Of a stretch of 64,000 nt of DNA, positions 12,669-27,659 are shown piece after piece. The notes under the pieces were generated by a model that was not told where the DNA came from, did not search any database, and was given only the letters and a program-made list of their open reading frames with translations. A program made the translations under genes and the position numbers. Positions within the stretch are counted from its first letter, which is position 1. The number at the start of each line of letters is the position of its first letter. This DNA comes from Neurospora tetrasperma FGSC 2508 (Eukaryota > Ascomycota > Sordariomycetes > Sordariales > Sordariaceae): the NCBI RefSeq assembly GCF_000213175.1, contig NW_009799102.1:2742772-2806771 (forward strand), given 5' to 3'.

Positions 12669-15603
12669 AGAAGACGACAGGATGTCAAGGGAGAAATACC
12701 AAACAGGAAGGGTGCTTTGAAAGGGAACAGATGCATCGTCCTGTGAAGCGAAGATGACCTTAGATCCAAAGTTTCAGGGCCTCTCCGTGGAAGAATGGGC
12801 CTGACAAGCTGAAAAGCATAATGGAAACTCTTGGGCATTTAACCTGCACCTTAAAGAAAGTCCGAAACTATATATAGCCGTTTCCGTCTGCAACAGCTCG
12901 GAATGGCTAAGAGTAGGTATGTAGCTGATGATTCGGAGAAAACTCCGTCTTGGTTCAGTTGCTTTCTGTGTGAAACAAAGCTGCCTTTTAGTGACAGCCC
13001 GTTATCTCCCTCCAGTCCCTCGAGCTCTCGCTTGCCAAGGTTACACAAGGAGGTCCAAGCTTGGCACAAATATGTGAACCTGAAGTATGTAAGACGGTGG
13101 AAGTCTGGGGATACCAGAAGCGGGGTAAAAGCCCAGGCGTCGACACTGCACCGAGTACGATGATGCTACGGTATCTTGTCTACACCATCTACCCAATGTA
13201 CTCATCCAGAAACGTTCAAAAATGCTACTTGAAGTTCCAGTTTGCATGGAGCAGATTCTTTGACAGAATCTAGACTCGCAATGCGCAAAGGCCGCAGATA
13301 GTTTGGGGGCCTTTTCTGTGCCTACTCAGAGTTGGGTTCGAACCATACATGGCAGCGGCGTCGAAGATCTCCAGCCCAGCGGGAAGGAACACTCCCTGCC
13401 CTGTGGGGTCGGAAGATGCACATCGATGCACAAAATGAATGCACACTGCACATCATGGATTTGGGAAGGTGCGACGAACCTACAATCAGGGTTCGTACCT
13501 ACCTAGGTTGTTCTGCTTTGACTTTCATGTTCCTGTCCTGTTCGTGTCTGTCCAGTTTGCCGAGATTCCGTCTCTCATCGACTCGAGTTGTGTACACCAC
13601 AGTACAAACATCGTCTCCCGACATGGACACCTCGGGACAAATCTCCCCAAAGTGGTGGGTGGTGTGTACCGACAGACAGACAGTGTGTACCTCCGTTTCT
13701 TGCTTGACCCGGAAATATCCCCACGTTCAACGGCCAATTGCATCTGCGAAAGAGTCTGCAAGCCGGCAGATTAGACGTAGCATTCAGACTCAGAGAGTGA
13801 TATGATTGGCTCCTTCAGCGTGGGGATAAATCCGACATGGAGGAGATTGAGCGGTATCGCCACCCGGGCATCACCGCCAAGCACAATCCACGAACACCTT
13901 CGCTCCATGTTGAGCGAGCGAGCATGAAGCTGGAGATGTATGTACACTAGGTGATGGCGGTGCTGCACCTGGTCGGAGTCCGGAATTGACACATACACAA
14001 TGAGTGTACACATCACATTTCTCAACTCACCACTGCATTTCTCTTCCCCCCAATCATGACGCTGGCGCCGATTCGTATGGGGGACGCGATTCGCTGAGGG
14101 CTGCAAATAGAGTGCTTCACGATATTCGCGACATCGGCATCAGCTGTAGTGAAGCATCGTGGCCGCTGCCCGTGGTTGGCTGCCCGGCTTGATCTCGCAC
14201 AGAAGCAAAGCGCCCTACACTACACGTGTAAAAGCCGCCGCCGGGACGTCCTTTTGCTTTCCCCGTTGCCCGTCTCCCGTTCGCTAGAAAGGAACACATT
14301 GGGGGGACACAGACCTGCACACAAAAGTGTTCTAGCCCAGCCCTGTCAACAAACTATCGTATGCTAAGGTAGGAATGGAAGAAGGAAGCCTGCGTGCCGT
14401 CTCCAATTCTCGCCCGCTCTTGCCTCGCCGCAAAAACTTTTCCTCTTTGTTTTTTTCTTTCTTTTTTTTTTTTTTGATTTTTTTTTTTTCCCCCTCTCTA
14501 TCTCTCCGTCCCCAAGCGCATGTCTTGTCCTTGTTTCTAGGTGTTCAGTTCCTCTTCTCTGCTTCCCTCTCCCGGAGTCATTCCGTTCCCGACACCTACA
14601 AGTCCTGGGGCACCTCACCACTGCAGATCTTCGGTCGCGCTTCGGACGAGGGATCTGCTTGTTGCGATCCACCTTTCAGGTCATCGTGCCATCTCTCTCC
14701 CTCCACTTCGTTTCCATAGCCGGAGCCCCAAATCCAGCCACGACACATCTCTCACTTCTCAAGCCCTTCCATTCCTTCCTTGTCTCATTCAGTCACATAC
14801 GAGAGCACACGAGCACGCGCCACCGAGGTATTCATTCCCCTTCTTGTTGTTGGAGCTTCAGCTGTGTTTGGGTCATGTCAGGGTTGCGTTCTGATACGAC
14901 GTTAGCGAATAAGCCCAGCAGAGAACGAAATCCCGTGCTTGCGCGGCTTCCAGGTTGTCTTCGAGATCGGCATGCTGAATTAACCTTCCCCATATTGCCA
15001 GCTCTCCTTTTGGCCAGTCCTGCCAGTCTAGAACGAGGGGTCTCTGACGTACCGGAGGCTTGCACACCACCTGACTACGCTTCCAAGCCATCTTGACCGT
15101 TATTCTTCGACACCCTTTTCCGAATCCCGGAAATGATCGTTGCCCGCAAAATCACGTTCAACGGCATGACCGATGCATAACTAGTTATGCTATTGCGCGC
15201 CTGTTGTTAAGATCGTCTCTGCTCTTGCACGAAACGGCAAAAAGAGAGAGAAGAAGCTTCACACTAACGTTTGGACGGCTCCTGCACTCATTGGGCGGAA
15301 GCTCGGATATATCACAAAATCTTACCAGGGCAATTTGGCCACGCCGAACAACCAACAACCGCGTGCCGCCCAAACCCATCCATCTAAACCTAACACTGCT
15401 GCTGCCAAGAATAGCTTCCATCGTCATTTCCACAAACATAGGCTTCCCCACCATCTTGAACGTGCGCCAAGCGTCCGTCACCACTCAGCACCACCATCAC
15501 TTATCCTCCATTCCAACAACGGTTTCACGGAACGGCTTCGAAAATCGACAAAATATTGACAATCTAAGTGTCTGGCAAACCATCATGGTTATTCTATAAA
15601 GCT
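12669..15603. other. Intergenic region including probable promoter and long leader of the next regulator
   Basis: No convincing gene. The right half (14.4-15.6 kb) is pyrimidine-rich and runs into the next start codon, so it probably holds the promoter and a long 5' leader with several short upstream open frames. Confidence 0.5.
14443..14570 (+). promoter_or_regulatory. CT/T-rich tract, probable core promoter of the large zinc-cluster gene
   Basis: Long T-runs (TTTCTTTC followed by two runs of ten or more T) grade into CCCCCTCTCTATCTCTCC and TCCTCTTCTCTGC. CT-rich blocks of this type commonly precede transcription starts in Neurospora-group genes. The start codon lies about 1 kb downstream, so this would imply a long leader. 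Confidence 0.4.
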
Positions 15604-20619
<5,016 letters not shown>

Positions 20620-21089
20620 CAGATGTCGATGATGACGATGATGGACAGAGGGTGGTGGTAAACATCATGGATGGTGGGAGGCAGTTGTGAGTAGTTTGTC
20701 AATCAGGGAGGCAGGTTGGCAGGATGGCAAGGTTGATTGGGAAATGCGCCAGTAACACAATGAACTGGATTGGGTGACTCGGTGGTTGATGATTAATGAT
20801 AAACACGCACACAGAATTAATACTAGTTTTGGATAGCGCTGGGAAATATCATGAGGCAAAGTAGGATCAGTTAGGTGTTGAGTGCAGTGGGCGGGTGAAA
20901 TAAATTGATTTCAAGTTCATGACTTCTGGATGCGCCGTCCAAACCTCCAGGGTGGTGGTGGGACAGTGAATGTATAGGGAAAGCTTTGAGAAACATCGGG
21001 GCAACGAGACAGCATCACAACCGCACACGACCAGAACCGTTTTCTTCCCAATGTCCCAACCGCTCAGGCTAAGATCAAAGTGAAAAAAA
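20620..21089. other. 3' region of the zinc-cluster gene
   Basis: Probably the 3' untranslated region and intergenic spacer. The U6 gene on the opposite strand terminates into it. No coding sequence is seen. Confidence 0.5.
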
Positions 21090-21093
21090 AAAA
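21083..21093 (-). terminator. Pol III T-run terminator of U6
   Basis: Eleven consecutive A on the plus strand (T on the transcribed-sense strand) directly after the conserved U6 3' end. Confidence 0.8.
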
Positions 21094-21190
21094 TTGGTAG
21101 CGTCTCTTTGAGTAGCGTGTCATCCTTAGTGCAGGGGCCATGCTAATCTTCTCTGTATCGTTTCAAATTGACCAAATTGCCCCGAAGGGC
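21090..21190 (-). ncRNA. U6 spliceosomal snRNA
   Basis: The minus strand reads GCCCTTCGGGGC (5' stem-loop), AATTTGGTCAATTTGAAACG, ATACAGAGAAGATTAGCATG, GCCCCTGCACTAAGGATGAC and a 3' part ending in CGCTACC followed by a T-run at 21083-21093 (pol III terminator). The ACAGAGA box, the AGC triad and the GGATGACAC region that pairs with U4 or forms the internal stem-loop are all present. Its length of about 100 nt fits fungal U6. U6 forms the catalytic core of the spliceosome in the nucleus. The 5' end is set by the conserved stem-loop and may be off by a few bases. No intron is needed to read it. Confidence 0.93.
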
Positions 21191-21241
21191 GAGGAAAGAA
21201 AAGAGAGAAAAAAGTCTAAAAGCGAGACTGGGTGGACGATG

Positions 21242-21248
21242 TTTTATA
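21242..21248 (-). promoter_or_regulatory. TATA element upstream of U6
   Basis: TATAAAA on the minus strand, about 52 bases upstream of the predicted U6 5' end. Pol III U6 promoters in fungi use a TATA box, normally nearer -30. Either the RNA starts further upstream than drawn or the spacing is unusual. Confidence 0.45.
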
Positions 21249-22204
21249 CCCTTCAGACCGGAGGGGAATGGGGTCTGTGCACGAGTGAAAGCTTTGAAAA
21301 TTTGAGTGGAGCTTATGGGTTTTGGTCAGCTGGGTGGCAGGCCCTTGTCAGGCCGTTGTGAGCTTGCTGCCAGGTGCTGAGTGGGAGGTTGGTGCTGCCA
21401 GCTGTGCTGTGCTCTCTCAGCCACGCCTGGATGAAATGAGGCTGTGAAGGTTGAGGCTCAGCTCAGTTTCTCCTAACCCTGGCCAAGCCAAGAACGAGCA
21501 AGTTGAGTCACTTCAGTTGCATTGCGCAAGCGGCGACCTGTGCTTCATCCCGATGTCAACCCAAGCCAGGCCAGGTCCATCCGCTCCAACAACGGGACAG
21601 CGCGACAACGGGGAACTGCAAGCCGCGAAGCCGGAAAGTCAAGAATCATTTTTACCCGGACTCACTGGTCCCCAATCTTCGAGATGACGAGATAAAGACA
21701 ACGACATGCTCATCAACTTCAAACTGGCATCTTCCAAGCCCAAAAACACACCCCATTCAGTTCAGCTACTAAAGATCTGATAAGGGGGACCTTGATGGAT
21801 TTCGACAAGCCAATTGGTCAAAAGGATCTAATCGATAGCTATCGCACGAGTGTTCGGCCAAAATTTACGGGAAACCCCCGAAATCGGTATACTCCGCATC
21901 CTAGCGAGGCGAGCTTTTTTCTTGTCCTGTGACAATGACTGTACACTATGTATGACTGACTGACTGGCGAAGATAACCAGGGGCAGTTTAGTTACTCACA
22001 TGGCGTGACTGATTTGTCTTTGGGTTCTCGTCAATCACATGTTGTCGCTGTCATTGTTGTAAAATAAACTTCTTTTCTGGCGTCAATTGAACTCTTCTTG
22101 TTGCTATTATCGTTGTTTGTCTTCCCGTCTTGGTCCCTGTCAATCCCGTCCCGTTCGTCCCAACGAATCCACTTAATTTACGTTTGTCTAATCTGGGGAA
22201 GTCC

Positions 22205-22211
22205 ATGACTC
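22205..22211 (+). promoter_or_regulatory. Possible CPC-1/Gcn4-type element upstream of arg-5
   Basis: ATGACTC, seven of the nine bases of the Gcn4/CPC-1 site ATGACTCAT, 136 bases before the arg-5 start codon. Cross-pathway control of arginine genes through such sites is established in Neurospora and yeast; use of this copy is inferred. Confidence 0.4.
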
Positions 22212-22346
22212 CGTCTTCCACCACCTAATCTTTGCAGTGTTATCTACCTACCCTTTCCCTCACCGGGCAAGCCTCTTCTTCCTTTTTTGCACCTCTCTCC
22301 CTCATCTGGCCTCCTTCTCCGTCCACCCGTCCGTCAGTCCGTCATC

Positions 22347-23801
22347 ATGGCCTTCCGCACCGCCCTCCGCCGGGTCGCGGCCGTCAACGCGGCGCCTGCC
22401 ACCCGCCTCACCGGCGCCGGTGCCGGTGCTGCTGCTGCCCGCCGCTCCTATGCCACCGCCTCTCAGCTCACCCACCCCGACCCGACCGAGGATTCGCCCA
22501 GCGGCAAGATGGTCCGCGAGCACGTCCCCTACATGGTGACCACCTACTCTCGCCCTCCTCCCGTCTTCGTCAAGGGCAAGGGCTCTTACCTCTGGGACTT
22601 GGAGGACCGCAAGTACCTCGACTTCACGTCGGGTATTGCTGTCAACTCGCTCGGTCATTGTGATGAGGAGTTTTCCAAGATCATTGCTGAGCAGGTGCGT
22701 CATACTCAACTCCTCCTTGTATTCAAGATGGATGATTGTCAACTGACTTAACAATTGCCTCCACAGGCCCAGGAACTCGTCCACGCCTCCAACCTCTACT
22801 ACAACCCCTGGACCGGCGCCCTCTCCAAGCTCCTCGTCGAATCCACAAAGGCCTCGGGCGGCATGCACGACGCCTCCTCCGTCTTCGTCTGCAACTCCGG
22901 GTCCGAAGCCAACGAAGCCGGTATCAAGTTCGCCCGTAAAGTCGGCAAGGTACTCGACCCCTCCGGTTCCAAAGTCGAAATTGTCTGCTTCCAAAACGCC
23001 TTCCACGGCCGCACCATGGGTTCCCTTTCCGCCACGCCCAACCCCAAGTACCAGGCCCCTTTTGCGCCCATGGTCCCCGGCTTCAAAGTAGGCACCTACA
23101 ACGACATTGCCGCTATCCCCTCTTTGGTCACCGAAAAGACCTGCTCCGTCATCGTCGAGCCCATCCAAGGTGAGGGAGGCGTGATGCCCGCCACTGAGGA
23201 ATTCCTCGTGGCGCTGGGTAAGCGCTGCCGCGAGGTGGGCGCGCTGCTCCACTACGACGAGATCCAGTGCGGTTTGGCCCGCACGGGAACCTTCTGGGCG
23301 CACTCTTCCTTGCCCAAGGAAGCTCACCCGGATATCTTGACGACCGCCAAGGCCATCGGCAACGGCTTCCCCATCGCCGCTACGATCGTCAACGAGCACG
23401 TCGCTTCCAAGATCAAGGTCGGCGACCACGGTACTACCTTTGGCGGTAACCCGCTTGCGTGCAGACTGGCGCATTACATTGTTGGTAGGCTGGCCGATAA
23501 GCAATTGCAGGAGGGAGTCAAGGCCAAGAGCGAGGTTTTCCTGCGAGGGTTTGAGAAGCTCAGGAACAAGTTCCCGAGCTTGGTCAAGGAGGTCAGGGGC
23601 AAGGGACTTATTTTGGGCCTGCAGTTGAGCGAGGATCCTACCCCTGTGATTAAGGCTGCGCGGGAGAGGGGACTGTTGGTCATTACCGCGGGAACGAACA
23701 CCCTCAGGTTTGTGCCTAGCTTGTTGGTGACGGAGGGAGAGATCGAAGAGGGGTTGAAGATTTTGGAGGAGAGCTTTGAGGCTGCTATGGTTAAGGCTTA
23801 G
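22347..23801 (+). CDS. arg-5: Acetylornithine aminotransferase, mitochondrial
   Basis: Exons 22347-22694 and 22767-23801 with a 72-bp intron (gtgcgt...ccacag, phase 0) give 460 residues. It is a class-III PLP aminotransferase that converts N-acetylglutamate semialdehyde plus glutamate to N-acetylornithine plus 2-oxoglutarate in arginine synthesis. The N-terminus (MAFRTALRRVAAVNAAPA..., Arg/Ala-rich, few acids) is a typical mitochondrial presequence ending near RRSYATAS. Family motifs seen are LDFTSGIAVNSLGH, NSGSEANEAGIKFAR, FHGRTMGSLSAT, EPIQGEGG, YDEIQCGLARTG and TTAKAIGNGFP, whose Lys (about K311) binds PLP, plus HGTTFGGNPLACR. It matches yeast ARG8; the Neurospora locus for this enzyme is arg-5. 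It is intact. Confidence 0.95.
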
Positions 23802-24763
23802 GCTTGGGTTTTGGAGGTTTGTTGGACTTGCTGTTTAATGAATGTTTGAGCGGATTCGTTTACATACATGGATGGATGGCTGAATGTGTCTACGCTATTT
23901 TTGAGGGGTAAAACATGAAATGGCTTGGGATGGTGTACGGTTGACGGGGTTTCTTTTGCAAAATGGCATGGCAAAAAAAGTTCAAATCCTTTTACTTTCA
24001 TCGTTACCTTCCCTGTCAACTGTGACCCTTGATGAAGTCATCACTGCCTGCCTCGGCGACTTTGGCTATGTTCGCCAGCCTTGTAGAAGGAGCTCGGTCA
24101 TCACCGATTGGACCATGCCGTCATGTAAGAGACCCGAAGGCGGGAAGGAATGCGTCTTATACTCGATCAACACAGCCTCTCCGGGTCTCCGGGGTTTAGA
24201 TCGTGGAAGATAGTTCCTCGACAGAGACAATACCTTTACCCCGTCGTTTAACTTCTCTTTCGCAGACATGAGCTAGCACTTGGAAGTTCATTATATATAG
24301 TTTGCCTACGGTAACTTCCTGTTGTCCGGCATTAGTGACCCTGACGCGTGCCTGACTACCTCTTCGCTCAGTTGCTGTTATGGATGGAGGTTGGCCATCA
24401 ATTGGCTATTCAGCGGTTCAGTCATGCCGTCACTTAGGAGACCTCAACGCTGGCAGGAATGTGTTTCACCCCTATTGATCAGTGACTACCTAACTCGGGG
24501 TACGTTCACATCTAGACTCACACCGATAATTCCTTTGGTGGTATGTAGATTCACGCTTGGTTATTCCATGTACCAGGCTGGAAGAAACTTCCTTGTACAA
24601 TTTTCGATATTCTCCAAGGGCTACCTACCTAGGTACGCATTCCGGCGGGGGGGGGGGAGAACCATCAAAAAGAGGCGTTCTGAACAAGTGACAACCCGTT
24701 CCTTCCGTATCTCCTTTCTCTGACACTCACTCGGCTTTGCTGAGCGGGCAATGAATGAATTAG
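23802..24763. other. 3' flank of arg-5 and left edge of decayed island
   Basis: No coding sequence supported. It contains a diverged direct duplication (see 24035-24480), a TACCTAGGTA palindrome at about 24628 and a run of about ten G near 24649. Confidence 0.5.
24035..24480 (+). repeat. Diverged direct duplication, two roughly 150-bp copies
   Basis: Copy one is about 24035-24180 and copy two about 24330-24480. They share an order of blocks: GCCTGCCT/GCGTGCCT, GGTCATCACCGATTGG/GGCCATCAATTGGC, ATGCCGTCATGTAAGAGACC/ATGCCGTCACTTAGGAGACC and GGAATGCGT/GGAATGTGT, then TCGATCA/TTGATCA. Aligned by eye only; the boundaries are approximate. Confidence 0.5.
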
Positions 24764-26130
24764 TCAAGTTGAATCAGTCCGATACCGTTCGGTATAGTTA
24801 GCAGAGGCTGTTGCAAATTTGTAATAAGGATTATAATCATTCAAAAACACATTAGCTAGAGTCCCTTTGGCATGTTTCTGTCCAGGAATCGCGTGAAAAT
24901 CAAGTTCAAAGGTGTAATAAAGATGCTTGGGTGCGTAATAAGGGTATACCCAAGGTGTAATGTCGAGGTTCTCAAGGATTTTGTCGAGGACGAGCCTAGG
25001 TGCCTGCCTGGTCAAACCCATCATCGCCAGCATGTGACTACTTAGAAGGCGCTCACTCCATTGTCCTACTTACTATATCACACTGTGATTCTCCCTGGCT
25101 ATGGTTGCTGATATGCACTTTCCCATCAGTAAAGACCCGTCTGGAATTTGACTCCCAAGACCTCTGAGCTCAGAGCTTGCGAGGGTTCCTTCCTTCGGGA
25201 GGAAATAAAACACACGCCACCTCTGGGTCACTCGATTATTCGGAAGGTAAACCCAGCTTGGTCCGGCGATGGAATACTCTTGTCCTGGTGATCTGAGTCC
25301 GTCTTATATCCCTCCCAGGCGTACGATTTAATCCAGTTGCGGCGTGCCTCCGTGATGGCCGTATACTAGTCGTCAACCAGACCTACGTCCCTCATATAGA
25401 CCGCTATCACTGCGTACGACTTCAATTTCAATTTATTATAGCCGATGGTTTACGCATACTGAGGTTTGTAGGTATTGGACGCGGTGACCGCAGAGTCGAC
25501 ATTGTAGTCCAACATACGTCTCATCTGTTGTCTAACCGGGGAAACTATTTCCGTATCCCAGTATGCAATGATAGCTGACTGGTTGGAGGGGTAGAAACGT
25601 CAGTCTTTCTCGTTGATCATCGACATCAATCCCATCTTGTCAAGGTTCAATATCCAATCCGACTTTGAATTGGCAGCTCCAACGCTTATGTTATGGTATG
25701 CGGCCTTCATCATGACGTGGCTAATTGGGCGGTTGAATGCACTAGGTGAGAGGGTATCGTCGACACCTTTGCGTGGGTCGGTCCCCTTTGCTTTGATAAT
25801 AGTGTTGACCGCATTGCGGCTGCGGCTATAGTATTCATTCTCGGATATATGGCCGCAAATGCTGTATTTCATCCCTTCCCTAAGCCCAACCAGCCTCAAC
25901 TGGGCCATTACACCACCACTCGCAGCCATCGAACCCACAGGAATAACGGCCGCCCTTCCGTGCCATAGTCACGAACCCTCGTCAAGGAGGACGTTTTTAT
26001 AAGGCATACCCATGCCCATTCTTCTTCTCGTTAGGCCACACCCGAAGCGACGGTAAACTTGAGCGTCGGCTGAGGTCTGGTGCTGAAGCGAAGCTCGGAG
26101 ATGGCGCAGTTCTTTTCCCTCTTCCGAAGT
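24764..26130 (-). pseudogene. Broken protein-coding remnant, unidentified
   Basis: On the minus strand a protein-like frame runs with few interruptions from about 26130 to 24764. Recognisable stretches include NVLLDEGS, AVIPVGSMAASGGVMAQLRL, EYYSRSRNAVNTIIKAKGT, AYWDTEIVSPVRQQMRRMLD, TEARRNWIKSYAWEGYKTD and, after several stops and frame changes, ITPWVYPYYAPKHLYYTFEL. In-frame stops occur near 25598, 25456, 25367 and 25237. I do not recognise the family. Composition and residue mixture look like a real globular protein that has decayed. Boundaries are approximate. Confidence 0.4.
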
Positions 26131-26509
26131 GTTCCAGTATCGAGGTTATTTCCAACTCTACTATTGGAATCTCGTCCTCCACACCTGTACCGTTGAGACA
26201 AGTGTCTTCGATATCTTCGTGCCCAACAAGTGCATCGTCAACACCTTCTTATGGATCTTGGTTACCACCTTTCATTCACTGTAGAGCCCGTATCCCAAAG
26301 TTCTTCCTATTGCTCAATAATCTCTCACAGGCTTACCCGCGATCTTTAGCGGCCTTAAGTCTAAACTCTCTTACAATAGGAGGCTAGTACGGTTCTTATT
26401 ATACGTTCTATACGCTGCCGAGAAAATGTATCCGGTAATGAACCAGGTCAACTTGTTATCCTCAAAGTTAGGCTCGCGGAAGTATATGTGCAGTATAGGA
26501 CACCGATGA

Positions 26510-26614
26510 AGTTTTATCCTTCCCATATATAGTTTTATCCATCCCATATATGGTTTTGTCCTCCATATATATGGTTTTATCTTTCCAATACATGGTTTCG
26601 TCCTCCACCTCTAA
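26510..26614 (+). repeat. Five-unit 21-bp imperfect tandem repeat
   Basis: Units start at 26510, 26531, 26552, 26573 and 26594, each exactly 21 bases, with the pattern (A/G)GTTTTRTCCWTCCCATATAT. The first two units differ at one base; the last is the most diverged. Confidence 0.85.
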
Positions 26615-26681
26615 TACTGTCTCTACCGCAGGACTTTATATAAAAAGCCCTTGATACTAGTAGGCCATTTCCAATATTGGT

Positions 26682-27044
26682 TTGGTTGGTTACAGGATTT
26701 GGTGGTTTCACCAGAAGATCAGTAACCTGGGTCGAGATCCCTTCTCTTGGAAAGCGCATCTGGCCAAAAAGAGCTGGGCAGAGAAATACTGCAGCCTCAA
26801 GACAATCACAGCAATCATCCACTTCCTCATCGGCGAAGGCCGGGACTGCAAGGTCTATAACGGCCTAGGTTGCGACACTCTAAGAAACGAAGATTTTATG
26901 TCCGCGCTCTATGACATCGCCATGGGCAGCCACACGAGTGAAGTGTGTGGTGTTAGAGGTATATTTGTCTTAGAGTGCCTTCCTTTTTCTTTGTATATTA
27001 GGAACTTTATATATACTTACTACGCACTATCACCTCCTAGATGA
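26682..27044 (+). pseudogene. Unidentified open frame in the island
   Basis: A 120-codon frame with protein-like composition (FHQKISNLGRDPFSWKAHLA, SLKTITAIIHFLIGEGRD, LRNEDFMSALYDIAMGSH). I do not recognise the family. It could be an exon or fragment of a larger gene whose other parts have decayed. There is no clear start context. Confidence 0.25.
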
Positions 27045-27109
27045 TTTCCTGTCAGTTTCATCGACTACTATATTTCATCGTCCCTAATTATATTGATAGC
27101 CCGTTGATC

Positions 27110-27640
27110 CTACGACTTCTTCTCCTTCAAGATGGCAATCAGACGGCGAGCTAGGAGATGTCCGCGCATCATGTACGTGAGTGCGAGCTCATGCGTCGCA
27201 AGATTGGCTTCGTCGGGATCGGATGCGTTGGCCAATCTCTCGAGTGCAGCAGAGGGACTTGGGTCGGCAGTCTTGGTAGGTAAGCCACCGAAGTTTGATA
27301 CGACCCTGAAGTTCCCGGTCGTCATGTTCCAGGATCGCTTCAATGTCTCGAATGAGCGTATCGGTGATGTCGGCCTCATTTCGGAGATAGCCAAGAAGAG
27401 CAAGTTTCGGATCGTGAACGGCCTCAATCTTGGTGGTCAACTTATGTCTGTCGTGTGTTTGGGCTGACCAGTCTCTACAGTCATCATCTTCGGCCAGAGT
27501 ACAAAAGACCACTAACAATGTGCGATATAGAGGTGGTAGAATATCCGTATTCGAAACGACAGGCTGTTCGGCGCGAAGACAGGTGGCTAATTCGAGTAGG
27601 TACTTAGGCTTAAATACCTTAACATCCTTATCCGGAGCTT
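27110..27640 (-). pseudogene. Broken protein-coding remnant, unidentified
   Basis: The minus strand has a continuous protein-like frame (KVFKPKYLLELATCLRAEQP, DILPPLYRTLLVVFCTLAED, HDPKLALLGYLRNEADITDT). It then shifts frame at about 27300 into FGGLPTKTADPSPSAALERL, ASDPDEANLATHELALTYMM and a terminal LIAILKEKKS followed by a stop at 27110. The shift suggests either an intron I cannot place or a frameshift lesion. Family not recognised. Confidence 0.4.
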
Positions 27641-27659
27641 GATCAAACCTAACAATCTA

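Larger units (their letters stand above)
21191..22346. other. Intergenic region between U6 and arg-5
   Basis: Should hold the U6 promoter (left) and the arg-5 promoter and leader (right). The last 150 bases are rich in CT/CCGTCC, as in Neurospora-group leaders. No gene is seen. Confidence 0.5.

Noticed and set aside
22302-23504. 400-codon minus-strand open frame opposite arg-5
   Set aside because: Antisense shadow of the aminotransferase; it crosses the arg-5 intron without any domain signal.
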